Source: Chitinolyticbacter albus (GTDB taxonomy: Bacteria > Pseudomonadota > Gammaproteobacteria > Burkholderiales > Chitinibacteraceae). From it: 64,000 nucleotides of DNA. A model generated the notes under the pieces. That model was not told the origin of the DNA, made no database searches, and saw only the letters and a list, made by a program, of their open reading frames with translations. Positions 54,481 through 64,000 of the stretch are shown piece after piece (the stretch's first letter is position 1; every line of letters begins with the position of its first letter). Position numbers and translations under genes: made by a program. The stretch is from contig NZ_JANBVF010000019.1 of NCBI RefSeq assembly GCF_024437655.1, positions 1 through 64,000 on the forward strand. The letters are read 5' to 3'.

Positions 54481-57400
54481 CCGACTTCGTCCAGTTGTCG
54501 CGCTTGCATGCCAGCCTCCAGCTCAGCCAGTGCGGCGGGAAAATCGAAGCGCGTGATCGCCTGGGCGAGCGGGGCAAAATGCTGCGCCAACGCACTGCGC
54601 AACAACGCGCCCTCTGCCTCCAGCATATCGCTGGCTTCAATGTCGTTATCGCAAAGCAAGGCCTTGAGCCGTCTGCACGCCCGGCTCGCGGCGAGAACAT
54701 CGTAGCTGGCGGCGGCTTCGGGCACCGTTTCCGCCGGCAGTACTGCTCGCAATGCCGCGAGCAAGGACTGCAAGGCCTTGTCCAGCCTATCGACCTGCGC
54801 GCGTATTTCCGTCTGCGGCGCTAGGCGCCGGATCGTCTCCTCGGTCGAGGCGGCCGCCGCGGCGACTTCCGTCGCGCCGATGTTGCCCGCCACGCCCCTG
54901 AGCGTGTGCGCCATGCGCTCGACTGTCACCATATCGCCCCGATCCAGCGCCGCGATCAAATCGGGAATGCTGTCACGCTGCCCGGCGACAAACCGCCGCA
55001 GCAGGCCCAGGTATACTTCCGATTTGCCCAGCACACGCCTTAATCCGCCCGCCGCATCCAACCCCGCCACCTGTTCCAGCATGGGCATTGCCGCTGGGGC
55101 GGCAGGCGCGGACGCGATCGTTACCCCCATCGTCGGGCCGAGCCAGCGCAGCAAGGTTTGCCACAGCTGCTCGGGTTCGATCGGCTTGGCCAGGTAGTCG
55201 CTCATGCCGGCATCCAGGCAGCGCTGGCGATCGCTCTCCATTGCGTTGGCCGTCATCGCGACGATGGGCAAGACGTGGCCCGCGCTGCGGATTTCACGCG
55301 TCGCCGTCAGCCCGTCCATCACCGGCATCTGCATGTCCATCAACACCAGATCGTAGGCGTTCGCCGCCACCATCGCGACCGCGATCTCGCCCTGCACCGC
55401 CAGATCGACCGTCACGCCAGTCGCGGCCAGCAGTTCCAGCGCCACCTGCTGGTTCAGCTCGTTGTCCTCGACCAGCAACACCCGCTTGCCGTGCAATGCC
55501 TGCAGCGAGGGCGCCGCGCGAGCCGGCGTGCCCGTTGCGACATCGCCGCCCATGGTCCGGATCAGGCAATCTCGCACCTGAGACAGGCGCACTGGCTTGG
55601 ACAACAATGCGCTCAAACCCTGTTCGGTGACCCGCCGGGTCACTTCCTCGTTGCCATGGGCCGTCACCAGGATGAGCCGCGGGTAGCTCGGCAAGAGCGT
55701 CTTGTGCAGCCGCCGCGCCGTCTCGAAGCCATCCATGCCCGGCATGCGCCAGTCGAGCAGCACCAGGTCGTATGGCTGGGCGGCCGCCGCCGTACCGATG
55801 GCATCCAGCGCGGCCGCGCCGGAATCGACCGCGTCGGCATGCATGCCGAGCTCGCCGACTATGCGTTGCAGCACGGTGCCGGCGGTTTCGTTGTCGTCAA
55901 CGACCAGCACCCGCAGATCACGCAGCACGGCGGCATCCGCAAGCACGCCCGGCGCGCCCTTGCCCAGACGCACCGTGCACCAGAACCGGCTGCCGCGACC
56001 GTATTCGCTTTCCACCCCGACCTCGCCCCCCATCAGGTCGACCAGCATCTTGCAGATCGCCAGCCCCAACCCCGAGCCGCCAAATCTGCGGGTCGTCGAG
56101 ACATCGGCCTGCTGGAAGGAGCGGAACAGCAAGCCGCGCTGCGCCTCGGTCAGCCCGATGCCGGTATCGTGCACGGCGCATTGCAGCAGCACGTCGTTCT
56201 CGCCCTCCGCGCGCAGCGTGATCTCGACCCGGATCTGCCCGCGCTCGGTGAACTTGATCGCGTTGTTGAGATAGTTGATCAGGATCTGGCCAAAGCGCGT
56301 CGGGTCGCCGATCAAGCTTTGCGGCACGTCCGAGGCCACGTCGAATATCAGTTCCAGGTGTTTGGCGTTGGCCTTGGCGAGGCTGAGCGTAGCCAGCGTT
56401 TCCAGCACGCGATCGAGATCGAATTCGACGTGTTCCAGCGTGAGCTTGCCGGCCTCGACCTTGGAGAAATCGAGTATGTCGTTGATGATGCCAAGCAAGT
56501 GCCGCGCCGATGCCTGGATCTTCTGCGTGTAGTCCCGTTGCTGCGGGGTCAACTCCGTATTGAGCGCCAGATGCGACATGCCGATGATGGCGTTCATCGG
56601 CGTGCGGATCTCGTGGCTCATATTGGCGAGAAAATCGCTCTTGGCCCGCGTGGCCACTTCGGCCACTTCCTTGGCCGCCGCGAGCTCAGCGGTGCGTTCG
56701 TCCACCAGCACTTCCAGGTGGTTCTTGTAGTTTTCCACCTCGGCACGCGCGGCGACGGCGTCCTCAGCCAGGCTGATGGCCGCTTGCTGTTGGTGGGGCT
56801 GGTCGTCGTCCTGCGCGTCGATTTCGTCGAGCTGCTCTGGCGAATCGAACGGTGGCTTGCGCCCCAGCTCACGCGCCAGTGCATTGATTTCACGCTTCAG
56901 TTCGACGATGCGCCCCTCGCGCCCCAGGGCCAGCCGGTTGAAGCGCTCGATTTCCTCGATCTTCTTGCGATCGGACATATCGACGTAAATGCCGATCAGA
57001 CCACCGGGCGTCCCATCGGCCTTGCGAAAAGTTGACAGCGCGCAGAGCGTGTCGTGCAGCCTGCCGTCGGCATAGGTCACCGACAGTTCGCGGCTCAGGC
57101 TGCCCATATTGGCGATCAACTCCTCTTGCTCGGCGTGATATTGCGTTCGCTCCGCTTCAGGCAGGAAATCGAGCTCGGTGAGTATCTTGCCGACCATCTG
57201 TTCACGCCTGACGCCGAATGCCTGCTCGTACGCCGCGTTGACGCCGATGAATCGCGTGTGCTCGTCCTTGTAGGAGATCGGGTAGGGAATGGTGTCGATC
57301 AATGCCTGCAGCAGCATGGCCCGATCCCGCTCGGCCTGTTCGGCCTGCCTGCGCTGGGTGGCGTCGCGTACCGCGGCACAGACATAGGCGCCATCATCGC

Positions 57401-59060
57401 CGCGCTGCGGTAGCAGCGACAGGCTGACCTCGATCGGGAACTCGCTGCCGTCCTTGCGCCGGCCGAACAGCTTGCCGCCCGCCTGCCCCATGGGCCGGGC
57501 GGTGCCGTCGGCCATGTAGCCTTCGCGCAAGCCAGCATGATGGCCGCGCACCGCATCGGGAACCAGGCGCTCGATGCTTGCGCCCGGGAGCTCGCCGCGC
57601 TCGTAACCGAACATGGCCTCGAGCTGGCCATTGGCCATGGTGATGATGCCGCGCGTATCGGTCACCAGCATGCCGTCTGGCGCCGATTCGATGATGCCGC
57701 GATACCAGGCCTCGGTTTCGGTCAGTTCGTCCTTCTGCTGCCCGAGCTCATGCACCAGATCTTCCATGTGCCGGGCCTGGGCGCTGGCTTCGTCCAGCAG
57801 CTGTTTCGTGTGCAGGCCGCGCAACAACGCTTCGACCCTGGCTCCCCCCGCCACGGGCAGGGCCTCCAGCACGCGCCAATCCCTTTCTTCAAAAGGCGTG
57901 AACGACACCAGTTCGATGACCAGGCCGCCACCGCCACCCAGCGGCAGCGGCAAGATCAGCAGCGTGGCCGCCGCGCCCGCATCCGGCGCCGAAACAAGGG
58001 GCAGGTAACAGCCAGGCACATCCTTCAGCGTGATGGTCTCGTGATCGCGCAATGCTTGTAACAGCAGGCCGCTGGCCTCATCGACACGCAGGGCCGCTTG
58101 TTGCCGGGTGACCGCGTAGCCTCCCAGATAGATCAGTGCCGTGTCGTCCGGGCGGCGCAGATAGCACGCCGCCGCCACGCAGTGCAGCGGCGGCGCCAGT
58201 TTGGCGAGCAGTTGCTCGGCCAGCATGTCGAGCGTATCGACGGTCTGAACCGATTCGGCCACCGCCAGCAAGGTCTCCCGGCTCCATTGTTGATCCAGCA
58301 TACGCTGGGACAGCGTGTTGTACGCCAAACCGATCTGGTCGATTTCGTCATTGCCGCGCACCGCCACGCGGATGCTCAGATCGTGTTCCAGCTGCGCGCG
58401 CGTCATCGCAGCCTTGAGCGTATCGAGCTTGCGGTACAGCAGCACCAGCGTGTGCGCTGTCCATCCGCCCCCCAGCAGCAAGGCCGTCAACATGACGGCA
58501 GCAGTGATCCCGAGCGCTCGACGGTACTGTGTCTGGGCGTCAGCGAAGTTGCTCTGCGCGGCGCGCAATTGCAGATTGGCGAGTTTGCTCAGGTTTGCGC
58601 CCAATGGCCTGACCGCCGCCATCAGCTCGTCCTGCGCAAAAGCGTCCAGGGCCACGTTGTCGTGCGCAGCCAGCAAGGCGTTGTAGCGCGCGGCAGCGAC
58701 TTCGATCTGCGCCATCTGCTGGCTGGTCTCTTCGACCAGTGCCCGCTCCGGTTGTGTCGCTACAGTCCGCCCGTATTCGGTCCACTCCTTGGCCACGGCG
58801 CTGCGCACCTGGGCAAAATTGGATACCGCCACGTCGCGCGGGATGCGCTGTGCGTTCAGGTCCTGCACCGTGCTGACCAGCTCGTGAGCGAGCAGATCGT
58901 CTAGATCCCTCAGGTGGACGAACGCAGTCAGCCGGTCGTGGTAGGTGCTGGCAAAGGCATGTTGAATGCGGGTCAGGCGCAGCAGGTTGTTGGCCCCTTG
59001 CACCAGCAGCAGCGCCATCATGCCGAGAACCAGAATGATCAGCTTGGTTCGGATATTCAT
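54477..59060 (-). CDS. Large hybrid sensor histidine kinase
   Basis: The 1527-residue membrane protein has two transmembrane segments (about residues 7-27 and 190-210) flanking a periplasmic part, then HAMP-like, GAF-like and two PAS domains ([20 protein letters not shown]), a HisKA ([18 protein letters not shown]), an HATPase ([19 protein letters not shown]), two receivers ([22 protein letters not shown]) and a C-terminal HPt ([13 protein letters not shown]). It is a full phosphorelay in one chain. ATG 59060 follows AAGGA; the frame to 59123 adds only MLIVSVAGG and has no support. It leads the three-gene operon. Confidence 0.93.
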   Translation of the reverse strand: MNIRTKLIILVLGMMALLLVQGANNLLRLTRIQHAFASTYHDRLTAFVHLRDLDDLLAHELVSTVQDLNAQRIPRDVAVSNFAQVRSAVAKEWTEYGRTVATQPERALVEETSQQMAQIEVAAARYNALLAAHDNVALDAFAQDELMAAVRPLGANLSKLANLQLRAAQSNFADAQTQYRRALGITAAVMLTALLLGGGWTAHTLVLLYRKLDTLKAAMTRAQLEHDLSIRVAVRGNDEIDQIGLAYNTLSQRMLDQQWSRETLLAVAESVQTVDTLDMLAEQLLAKLAPPLHCVAAACYLRRPDDTALIYLGGYAVTRQQAALRVDEASGLLLQALRDHETITLKDVPGCYLPLVSAPDAGAAATLLILPLPLGGGGGLVIELVSFTPFEERDWRVLEALPVAGGARVEALLRGLHTKQLLDEASAQARHMEDLVHELGQQKDELTETEAWYRGIIESAPDGMLVTDTRGIITMANGQLEAMFGYERGELPGASIERLVPDAVRGHHAGLREGYMADGTARPMGQAGGKLFGRRKDGSEFPIEVSLSLLPQRGDDGAYVCAAVRDATQRRQAEQAERDRAMLLQALIDTIPYPISYKDEHTRFIGVNAAYEQAFGVRREQMVGKILTELDFLPEAERTQYHAEQEELIANMGSLSRELSVTYADGRLHDTLCALSTFRKADGTPGGLIGIYVDMSDRKKIEEIERFNRLALGREGRIVELKREINALARELGRKPPFDSPEQLDEIDAQDDDQPHQQQAAISLAEDAVAARAEVENYKNHLEVLVDERTAELAAAKEVAEVATRAKSDFLANMSHEIRTPMNAIIGMSHLALNTELTPQQRDYTQKIQASARHLLGIINDILDFSKVEAGKLTLEHVEFDLDRVLETLATLSLAKANAKHLELIFDVASDVPQSLIGDPTRFGQILINYLNNAIKFTERGQIRVEITLRAEGENDVLLQCAVHDTGIGLTEAQRGLLFRSFQQADVSTTRRFGGSGLGLAICKMLVDLMGGEVGVESEYGRGSRFWCTVRLGKGAPGVLADAAVLRDLRVLVVDDNETAGTVLQRIVGELGMHADAVDSGAAALDAIGTAAAAQPYDLVLLDWRMPGMDGFETARRLHKTLLPSYPRLILVTAHGNEEVTRRVTEQGLSALLSKPVRLSQVRDCLIRTMGGDVATGTPARAAPSLQALHGKRVLLVEDNELNQQVALELLAATGVTVDLAVQGEIAVAMVAANAYDLVLMDMQMPVMDGLTATREIRSAGHVLPIVAMTANAMESDRQRCLDAGMSDYLAKPIEPEQLWQTLLRWLGPTMGVTIASAPAAPAAMPMLEQVAGLDAAGGLRRVLGKSEVYLGLLRRFVAGQRDSIPDLIAALDRGDMVTVERMAHTLRGVAGNIGATEVAAAAASTEETIRRLAPQTEIRAQVDRLDKALQSLLAALRAVLPAETVPEAAASYDVLAASRACRRLKALLCDNDIEASDMLEAEGALLRSALAQHFAPLAQAITRFDFPAALAELEAGMQARQLDEVG

Positions 59061-59360
59061 GACCCCATCCTTGGCCGGCCCCAACATGCCAGCCGACCCG
59101 CCCGCAACACTCACGATCAACAATAGCGCTTTCCGGTCGCGTCAGCGGTTTTCGCGGCCGTTTCAGGAGTTCGACCACGCCAGCCGGTACGTCATCCAGC
59201 AAACCAAGGGAAAGAACGCTGATCGCACAGGACGTTGCTAGCCGAGTGCCGTCGTTGAGGTAGTACAACCCGCATACGGGTTACATCGGCTACGCCGAGC
59301 CAATGGCGTTAAGCACGCGCATGCTAGAATCGCCGCGAGTTACTCCCCGCAGGATCGCCC

Positions 59361-59564
59361 GTGCTCCAGCTATCCATCAACGGCGAGGCCAGGACGTTTG
59401 CCGGCCCGCTCACCGTCACCGCCCTGATCGACCAGCTGGGTTTCACCGGCCGCCGCGTTGCGCTGGAACGCAATGGCGAGATCGTGCCGCGCAGCCAGCA
59501 TGCCGCGACCGAGCTCGCCGATGGCGATGTGGTGGAGATGGTCGTTGCCGTCGGCGGCGGCTGA
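59361..59564 (+). CDS. thiS: Sulfur carrier protein ThiS
   Basis: The 67-residue ubiquitin-like carrier ends in Gly-Gly-Gly after VVAVGGG, the C-terminal Gly that is thiocarboxylated to deliver sulfur for the thiazole. GTG 59361 is the start. No TPP riboswitch signature is present upstream. Confidence 0.93.
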   Translation: MLQLSINGEARTFAGPLTVTALIDQLGFTGRRVALERNGEIVPRSQHAATELADGDVVEMVVAVGGG

Positions 59565-59745
59565 TTTTTGCCTTCTCCGGCTACTGCGCGACACCTAGGC
59601 TGCGTTGCGCGCTCCTCGTCATCCTCATGGGCCACCCGCCCATTCCGGTGACTGCGGTGCTGGCGCCTTGCCCAGACGTCGCTCGCTACGCCGGCCAAGG
59701 CAAAAACGTCTTGGCTCCGTTCGCTCTCACGCAAGAGGTTTTCGC

Positions 59746-60546
59746 ATGACCCAGACCCCAGACCTGTTCCAGATCGCCGGCAAAACCTATGGCTCGCGCC
59801 TGCTCGTCGGCACCGGCAAGTACAAGGATTTCACCGAGACCCGCGCCGCGATCGATGCCTCGGGCGCCGAGATCGTCACCGTGGCGATCCGCCGCGTGAA
59901 CATCGGTCAGACTGCGGGCGAACCCAGCCTGCTCGACTACTTGCCGCCTTCCGAATTCACCTACCTGCCCAATACCGCCGGCTGCTACAGCAGCGACGAT
60001 GCGATCCGCACGCTGCGCCTTGCGCGCGAACTGCTGGACGGACACCCGCTGGTGAAGCTGGAAGTGCTGGGCGACCCGAACACGCTCTATCCCAATGTGC
60101 GCGAGACGCTGAAGGCCGCCGAAGTGCTGGTGAAGGAAGGCTTCGACGTGATGGTTTACACCTCGGACGACCCCATCATCGCCCGCGAGCTGGAGCAGAT
60201 CGGCTGCTGCGCCATCATGCCGCTCGCCAGCCTGATCGGCTCGGGCATGGGCATTCTCAACCCGTGGAACCTGCGGCTGATCATCGAGCAATCGAAGGTT
60301 CCAGTGCTGGTCGATGCCGGCGTCGGTACCGCGTCCGACGCCGCCATCGGCATGGAGCTGGGCTGCGACGGCGTGCTGATGAACACCGCCATTGCCGGCG
60401 CGCGCGATCCGATCCGTATGGCCCGCGCGATGAAACTGGCCGTCGAAGCCGGCCGCGAAGCCTATCTCGCCGGTCGCATGCCGAAGAAGCTCTACAGCGC
60501 CGATCCGTCGAGCCCGCTCGCCGGCATGATCGCCAGCAAGGCATGA
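59746..60546 (+). CDS. thiG: Thiazole synthase ThiG
   Basis: The 266-residue enzyme makes the thiazole phosphate from deoxyxylulose 5-phosphate, ThiS-thiocarboxylate and dehydroglycine. Motifs: [24 protein letters not shown] and [23 protein letters not shown] 59746. It is separated from thiS by 181 bp of GC-rich non-coding DNA, unusually far, and its TGA overlaps the next ATG (ATGA). Confidence 0.95.
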   Translation: MTQTPDLFQIAGKTYGSRLLVGTGKYKDFTETRAAIDASGAEIVTVAIRRVNIGQTAGEPSLLDYLPPSEFTYLPNTAGCYSSDDAIRTLRLARELLDGHPLVKLEVLGDPNTLYPNVRETLKAAEVLVKEGFDVMVYTSDDPIIARELEQIGCCAIMPLASLIGSGMGILNPWNLRLIIEQSKVPVLVDAGVGTASDAAIGMELGCDGVLMNTAIAGARDPIRMARAMKLAVEAGREAYLAGRMPKKLYSADPSSPLAGMIASKA

Positions 60547-60989
60547 GCACCACCGTCCATTACGCCAGCCTCGACGACCTCGAGACGTTGGCCCCGCTAT
60601 TCGCCGCCTACCGGGTGTTCTACGAACAGTCCCACGATGTGCCCGCCGCGCGCGCCTTCCTGCAGGAGCGGCTGGCGCGCCAGGAATCGGTGCTGCTGCT
60701 CGCCGAACACGCCGGGCTGCCGGCCGGCTTCATCCAGCTCTACCCGTCGTTCTGCTCGATCGCCGCGGCGCGGATCTGGATCCTGTCCGACCTCTACGTC
60801 ACGCCGGATGCCCGCCAGCACGGCGTGGCCCGGCAACTGATGGACAAGGCGTGCGAGCATGGCAGAGCAAGCGGCGCGATCCGGCTGGAGCTCTCCACCG
60901 CGCACAGCAACACCCGGGCACAGGCGCTGTACGAATCGCTGGGTTACGAGCTCGATACGGTGTATCGCTACTACGGCCTGGGATTGTGA
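60543..60989 (+). CDS. GNAT-family acetyltransferase
   Basis: The 148-residue GNAT has motif [21 protein letters not shown] and motif [12 protein letters not shown]. Its ATG overlaps the thiG stop, so it is co-translated. Substrate unknown. Confidence 0.85.
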   Translation: MSTTVHYASLDDLETLAPLFAAYRVFYEQSHDVPAARAFLQERLARQESVLLLAEHAGLPAGFIQLYPSFCSIAAARIWILSDLYVTPDARQHGVARQLMDKACEHGRASGAIRLELSTAHSNTRAQALYESLGYELDTVYRYYGLGL

Positions 60990-61026
60990 TCCCGCCGGGC
61001 GGGGCAAACACCCTCCCCGCTGCGGG

Positions 61027-61032
61027 TATAAT
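61027..61032 (+). promoter_or_regulatory. Candidate -10 box upstream of trmB
   Basis: TATAAT in GGGTATAATCC; no good -35 at 17 bp. A GC stem lies 15 bp downstream. Confidence 0.45.
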
Positions 61033-61047
61033 CCGGCCTCGATCGCA

Positions 61048-61069
61048 GGCGCCGCACGCGGCGCCTTTT
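61048..61069 (+). terminator. GC stem with TTTT between the GNAT gene and trmB
   Basis: GGCGCCG and CGGCGCC pair around CACG, followed by TTTT. Either ends upstream transcription or, given the TATAAT just before it, lies in the trmB leader and may attenuate it. Confidence 0.6.
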
Positions 61070-61085
61070 GCTTGAGTATCCAGGT

Positions 61086-61793
61086 ATGACCACCGAACAA
61101 TTGCAAGACGACCAACCGCAATTCATGCGCCGCATCCGCAGCTTCGTGCTGCGCCAGGGGCATCTGTCCAAGGGACAGGAACGCGCGCTCAACGAGCTCG
61201 GGCCGCGCTTTCTCGTGCCCTATGCCGCAGCGCCACTCGATCTCGTTGCCGCTTTTGGCCGCGCCGCACCCACAGTGCTGGAGATCGGCTTTGGCATGGG
61301 CAATGCCACGGCCGAGATTGCCGCGCAGATGCCAGATACCAATTATCTGGGCGTTGAAGTCCATACCCCGGGCGTCGGCAGCCTGCTCAAGCTGATCGGC
61401 GAGCAGAACCTTGGCAATATCCGCATCGTCCATCACGACGCGGTCGAGGTGCTGGAACACATGATCGCGCCGGGCAGCCTCGATGGCGCGCACGTGTTCT
61501 TCCCCGATCCCTGGCACAAGAAGCGCCACAACAAACGCCGGCTGATCCAGCCCGAGTTTGTGAAGCAACTGGTCTCGCGCATCCGCCCCGGCGGCTATCT
61601 GCATCTGGCGACCGATTGGGAGGACTACGCAATCCAGATGCTGGACGTGTTGTCCGCCGAGCCACTGCTCGAGAACACCGCCGACGGCTATGCGCCGCGC
61701 CCGGACTATCGCCCGCTGACCAAGTTCGAGAACCGTGGCATCAAGCTCGGCCACGGCGTATGGGATCTGGTGTTCCGGGTGCGCGCAGTCTGA
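61086..61793 (+). CDS. trmB: tRNA (guanine-N7-)-methyltransferase
   Basis: The 235-residue enzyme methylates G46 of tRNAs. SAM motif I is [14 protein letters not shown] and the family signature is [19 protein letters not shown] 61086; an upstream TTG is not supported. Confidence 0.95.
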   Translation: MTTEQLQDDQPQFMRRIRSFVLRQGHLSKGQERALNELGPRFLVPYAAAPLDLVAAFGRAAPTVLEIGFGMGNATAEIAAQMPDTNYLGVEVHTPGVGSLLKLIGEQNLGNIRIVHHDAVEVLEHMIAPGSLDGAHVFFPDPWHKKRHNKRRLIQPEFVKQLVSRIRPGGYLHLATDWEDYAIQMLDVLSAEPLLENTADGYAPRPDYRPLTKFENRGIKLGHGVWDLVFRVRAV

Positions 61794-61813
61794 GTGTCTA
61801 CCGGACATAGCCA

Positions 61814-62092
61814 ATGCGCCCAGGAAGACTCGCCGCAATCGCTTTCCTCACAGCAGCAATGCTGCCATTGGGGTTGTTTCTGGTTACTTTGTTCATCGTG
61901 TGGCATGTGTTCAAGGAAATCGTCGGTGCCAGCGGCCACTCTTTCTTTCGCATTTGCACCACGACGGCTGACGCGCAGTGCACCGCATTCACATGGCTGC
62001 ACTTGGCCCTGTTCTGCGTGCTTTGTCTGAGCACCGCTGTTTTGCTAGGCGTAACCGGGATCAGGAAATGGCGGGCCAGCCGTCCCCAATAA
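61814..62092 (+). CDS. Small membrane protein
   Basis: The 92-residue protein has two transmembrane segments (about 8-30 and 60-82) around a short loop with Cys residues (FFRICTTTADAQC). No family is recognised. ATG 61814 is 20 bp after trmB. Confidence 0.6.
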   Translation: MRPGRLAAIAFLTAAMLPLGLFLVTLFIVWHVFKEIVGASGHSFFRICTTTADAQCTAFTWLHLALFCVLCLSTAVLLGVTGIRKWRASRPQ

Positions 62093-62150
62093 TGCGAACG
62101 CTGCCCTGCTCGCCACCAAGCCCACGCCGCCCCCATGGCATTCGCGCAGG

Positions 62151-62173
62151 ACAGGCCCTAGACTAGGGCCTGT
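62151..62173. terminator. Perfect hairpin upstream of flgP
   Basis: ACAGGCCCTA and TAGGGCCTGT pair around GAC, 21 bp before the flgP ATG. No T-run. It could be a terminator for the preceding gene or a structure in the flgP leader. Confidence 0.55.
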
Positions 62174-62193
62174 TCCGTCGCCGTTGTAATGCC

Positions 62194-62772
62194 ATGATTC
62201 CACGCCTTGCCCTTACCTGCCTGTGCCTGCTGCTGGGCGCCTGCAGCCTGCTGAAACCACGGGAGGCCCAAACCGAAGCGGCGCCCGCGGTCATCGTGCC
62301 ACAGGTCATCACCGCGGTCGGCTTCGGTGCGCCCCCCGCGGCCAAGGAGCTATCGCCGGCGCAGAGGAAGCTGGCGGCGATGCGCGCATCCAAGCTCGAC
62401 GCCTATCGCGGCCTGATGGAAACGGTATCCGGCGTGCGGCTCTCCAGCCAGAGCACAGTCGGCATGATGGTCCTCGGTGACGACCGCATGCGTGTGTTCG
62501 TCGACGGTTACCTGCGCGGAGCCAGGGTGGTCTCGGTCAAGGAAAGCAGCGATGGCAGCTTCACCACCACGCTCTCGTTGACGCTGGCGCCGAGCTTTGT
62601 CGCTGCGCTCGCGGGTGGCGAGCTGCGCGAGGAGGCGCCACCTGCCGCCGACCCGGACAGCGCAATCGTCTCCCTCGTCACCCCCGCGCCTGCTCCGGCC
62701 GCCAGCGACCAAGCGGCGGTGGAAGTGGTGCCGGATCGCAGTCCCACCAGCAACTTCTATTACGCGCAATGA
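62194..62772 (+). CDS. flgP: Flagellar H-ring-associated lipoprotein FlgP (LPP20 family)
   Basis: The 192-residue protein has a lipoprotein signal with lipobox LLLGAC (Cys16) and the LPP20/FlgP core AMRASKLDAYRGLMETVSGV. In polar-flagellated vibrios FlgO, FlgP and FlgT form the outer-membrane H ring of the flagellar basal body. ATG 62194. Its TGA overlaps the flgT ATG. Confidence 0.8.
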   Translation: MIPRLALTCLCLLLGACSLLKPREAQTEAAPAVIVPQVITAVGFGAPPAAKELSPAQRKLAAMRASKLDAYRGLMETVSGVRLSSQSTVGMMVLGDDRMRVFVDGYLRGARVVSVKESSDGSFTTTLSLTLAPSFVAALAGGELREEAPPAADPDSAIVSLVTPAPAPAASDQAAVEVVPDRSPTSNFYYAQ

Positions 62773-64000
62773 AGCGGCTACTGCCCCTGCTGCTCGCCAC
62801 CTGGTTGGCACCCGCCCTTGCCGCATCGGTGATCGGCGTCGCACCGCTGGGCAACGATACGGCGCAGGTGCGCGCGCAGGCGCTGGACGATGCCCTGCTC
62901 AACGCCGGGCTCGCCGATGGCGCCCGCATCCATGCGCTGGAAGACACCACCGATGACGGGCGACTGGCCCAGGCCAGCCAGCTACGCCCCCACAGCCAGC
63001 CTTGGGGCTACCGGGTGCTGCGCGAATGGCAGGCGAGTGGGCTCTACCACATCGAAATCGAGACATTGACCGGTTCAGCGCCAAGTCCCGCGGTTGCAGC
63101 AGCAGCCACGCCAGCGGCGGCGCCACCTGCCGAGGCGATTCCCGCCGCGCCCGCCCCGGAGTCGGTCTGCGACGACGGCTACCGGCGCAAGTTGCTGGTC
63201 ACGCCCTTCCGCATCCGCCAGCCCGGCCAGGGCAGCGATATCGGCCAGCTGCAGATCGGTCTGCAGGATGCGCTGACCAGTCGGCTCGCCGACGCCGGCT
63301 TCGCCGCCAGCCGCAGTGGCAACGACGCCCCGTTCACCATCGATCCCGGCCTGGCCGACCTGCGCCAGCAGCCCGAGCACGTGCGCAGGCTGGCACGGCA
63401 GCACGCCACCCAGTTCGTCGTCGGCGGCGTCATCAACGACATGAGCACCGAGGGTGAGCGCTACACACTGAGCTACGGTGCCAACGATGTCCGACAGGGT
63501 GAGCGCAAGCTGGGCTTTATCGTGCCCTTGCTGGACTTCTTCGAGCCCGGCCTCAAGGCCACGCCGAAAATGCGCTACTTCGACACCGACCTGCTGCTGT
63601 TCGACGGCGTATCCGGCGCGCTGATCAGCCGTAAGCGCTTCACCGCGCGCGCCGGTGGCCAGGTGATGATGCACAGCGGCACCCGCTTCGGCAGCGCCAG
63701 CTTCTACGACACCGGCTACGGCGCCGCCGTGGCACAACAGCTGGACGAGATAGCCCGCGCCACCCAGGCAGAACTCGGCTGCCTGCCGTTCTCCACCCGC
63801 GTGGTCCGCGCCGAGCGCGGCCAGGTTTATCTGGACGCCGGCAGCATGGCCGGCCTCAAGCCGGGCGACCGGCTGCAACTCTATCGGCTCAGGCCCGGCA
63901 GCATGCCGGTGGACGGCCTGATCGAGGGCGAAGCATTGCGCCTGGGCATGCCGGAGCAACTGGCCGGCACGCTGGTGATCACCCAGACTCAGCCGCAGTT
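62769..64000 (+). CDS. flgT: Flagellar assembly protein FlgT (3' truncated by window)
   Basis: The first 410 residues lie in the window. Signal peptide LLLATWLAPALAA; a middle domain starting VCDDGYRRKLLVTPFRI, and a late GSMAGLKPGDRLQLYR segment that fits the FlgT C-terminal domain. ATG 62769 overlaps the flgP stop (ATGA). FlgT is an H-ring component. The gene continues past the window. Confidence 0.85.
   Translation, partial: MKRLLPLLLATWLAPALAASVIGVAPLGNDTAQVRAQALDDALLNAGLADGARIHALEDTTDDGRLAQASQLRPHSQPWGYRVLREWQASGLYHIEIETLTGSAPSPAVAAAATPAAAPPAEAIPAAPAPESVCDDGYRRKLLVTPFRIRQPGQGSDIGQLQIGLQDALTSRLADAGFAASRSGNDAPFTIDPGLADLRQQPEHVRRLARQHATQFVVGGVINDMSTEGERYTLSYGANDVRQGERKLGFIVPLLDFFEPGLKATPKMRYFDTDLLLFDGVSGALISRKRFTARAGGQVMMHSGTRFGSASFYDTGYGAAVAQQLDEIARATQAELGCLPFSTRVVRAERGQVYLDAGSMAGLKPGDRLQLYRLRPGSMPVDGLIEGEALRLGMPEQLAGTLVITQTQPQ

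Noticed and set aside
59240-59360. TPP riboswitch before thiS
   Set aside because: Neither CTGAGA nor CCTGATCTGG is present; only a short AACCCG/CGGGTT dyad.
1-64000. tRNA or rRNA genes
   Set aside because: No T-loop (GGTTCGANTCC-type) with cloverleaf arms or rRNA signature was found by eye on either strand.

Overview
The window is GC-rich bacterial chromosome from a flagellated, respiratory betaproteobacterium. The gene set (CstA with its small CxC partner, gmk-rpoZ-spoT, etfBA with ETF-quinone oxidoreductase, FtrABCD-type iron uptake, metE/metR, FlgP/FlgT, FliC) and the TPP-riboswitch cytX fit a Neisseriales-type genome (Chromobacteriaceae or Chitinibacteraceae-like). That taxonomic placement is inference; no rRNA gene is present.

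Layout. 1-2.1 kb is the end of an alkanesulfonate (ssu) operon: ssuD (partial), ssuC, ssuB, ssuF. 2.1-3.5 kb holds a thiamine-precursor permease, cytX, reading leftward behind a TPP riboswitch. 3.7-6.1 kb is cstA plus its CstA-associated CxC partner. 6.5-10.4 kb is the sulfate importer sbp-cysT-cysW-cysA. 11-13.7 kb holds a TPR protein coupled to a TPR diguanylate cyclase. 13.8-23.4 kb carries ETF-quinone oxidoreductase, a LysR regulator, an iron-uptake operon (ftrABCD-like), etfB-etfA, a ferredoxin-NADP reductase and small genes. 23.4-27.6 kb has a periplasmic binding protein, a PP-loop ATPase, a peroxiredoxin-glutaredoxin fusion and a dihydrolipoamide-dehydrogenase-like enzyme.

The accessory part is a chromosomal integron. 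A leftward integron integrase (27.76-28.74 kb) faces an attI region and then at least nine rightward gene cassettes (28.89-34.13 kb), each closed by an attC-like site. A decaying tail follows (34.1-37.5 kb) with a frameshifted membrane cassette, a truncated acetyltransferase, a gene-poor stretch, a small diguanylate cyclase and the intact acetyltransferase paralogue. Cassette functions include a uracil-DNA-glycosylase-like protein, a leucine-rich-repeat-like protein, a DUF3251-like lipoprotein, a pentapeptide-repeat-like protein and an isochorismatase-type hydrolase; several are unrecognised.

To the right the core genome resumes: argC, a DUF2867-type protein, acetyltransferases, a MaoC-type hydratase, metE/metR, flagellin, gmk-rpoZ-spoT, a three-gene phosphorelay (large hybrid kinase, HD-GYP regulator, double-receiver regulator with a kinase-like module), thiS-thiG, trmB and flgP-flgT, which runs off the end.

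The least expected signals are: (1) a 153-155-bp non-coding repeat present three times, each copy starting at the TAA stop codon of an unrelated gene; (2) the integron with its mixed attC types and a perfect 10-bp inverted repeat beside attI; (3) a hairpin-rich element at 6.26-6.39 kb that shares its flank with the cytX riboswitch leader; (4) an internally duplicated CstA partner protein; (5) a 56-residue CxxC ORF at 41.6-41.8 kb.
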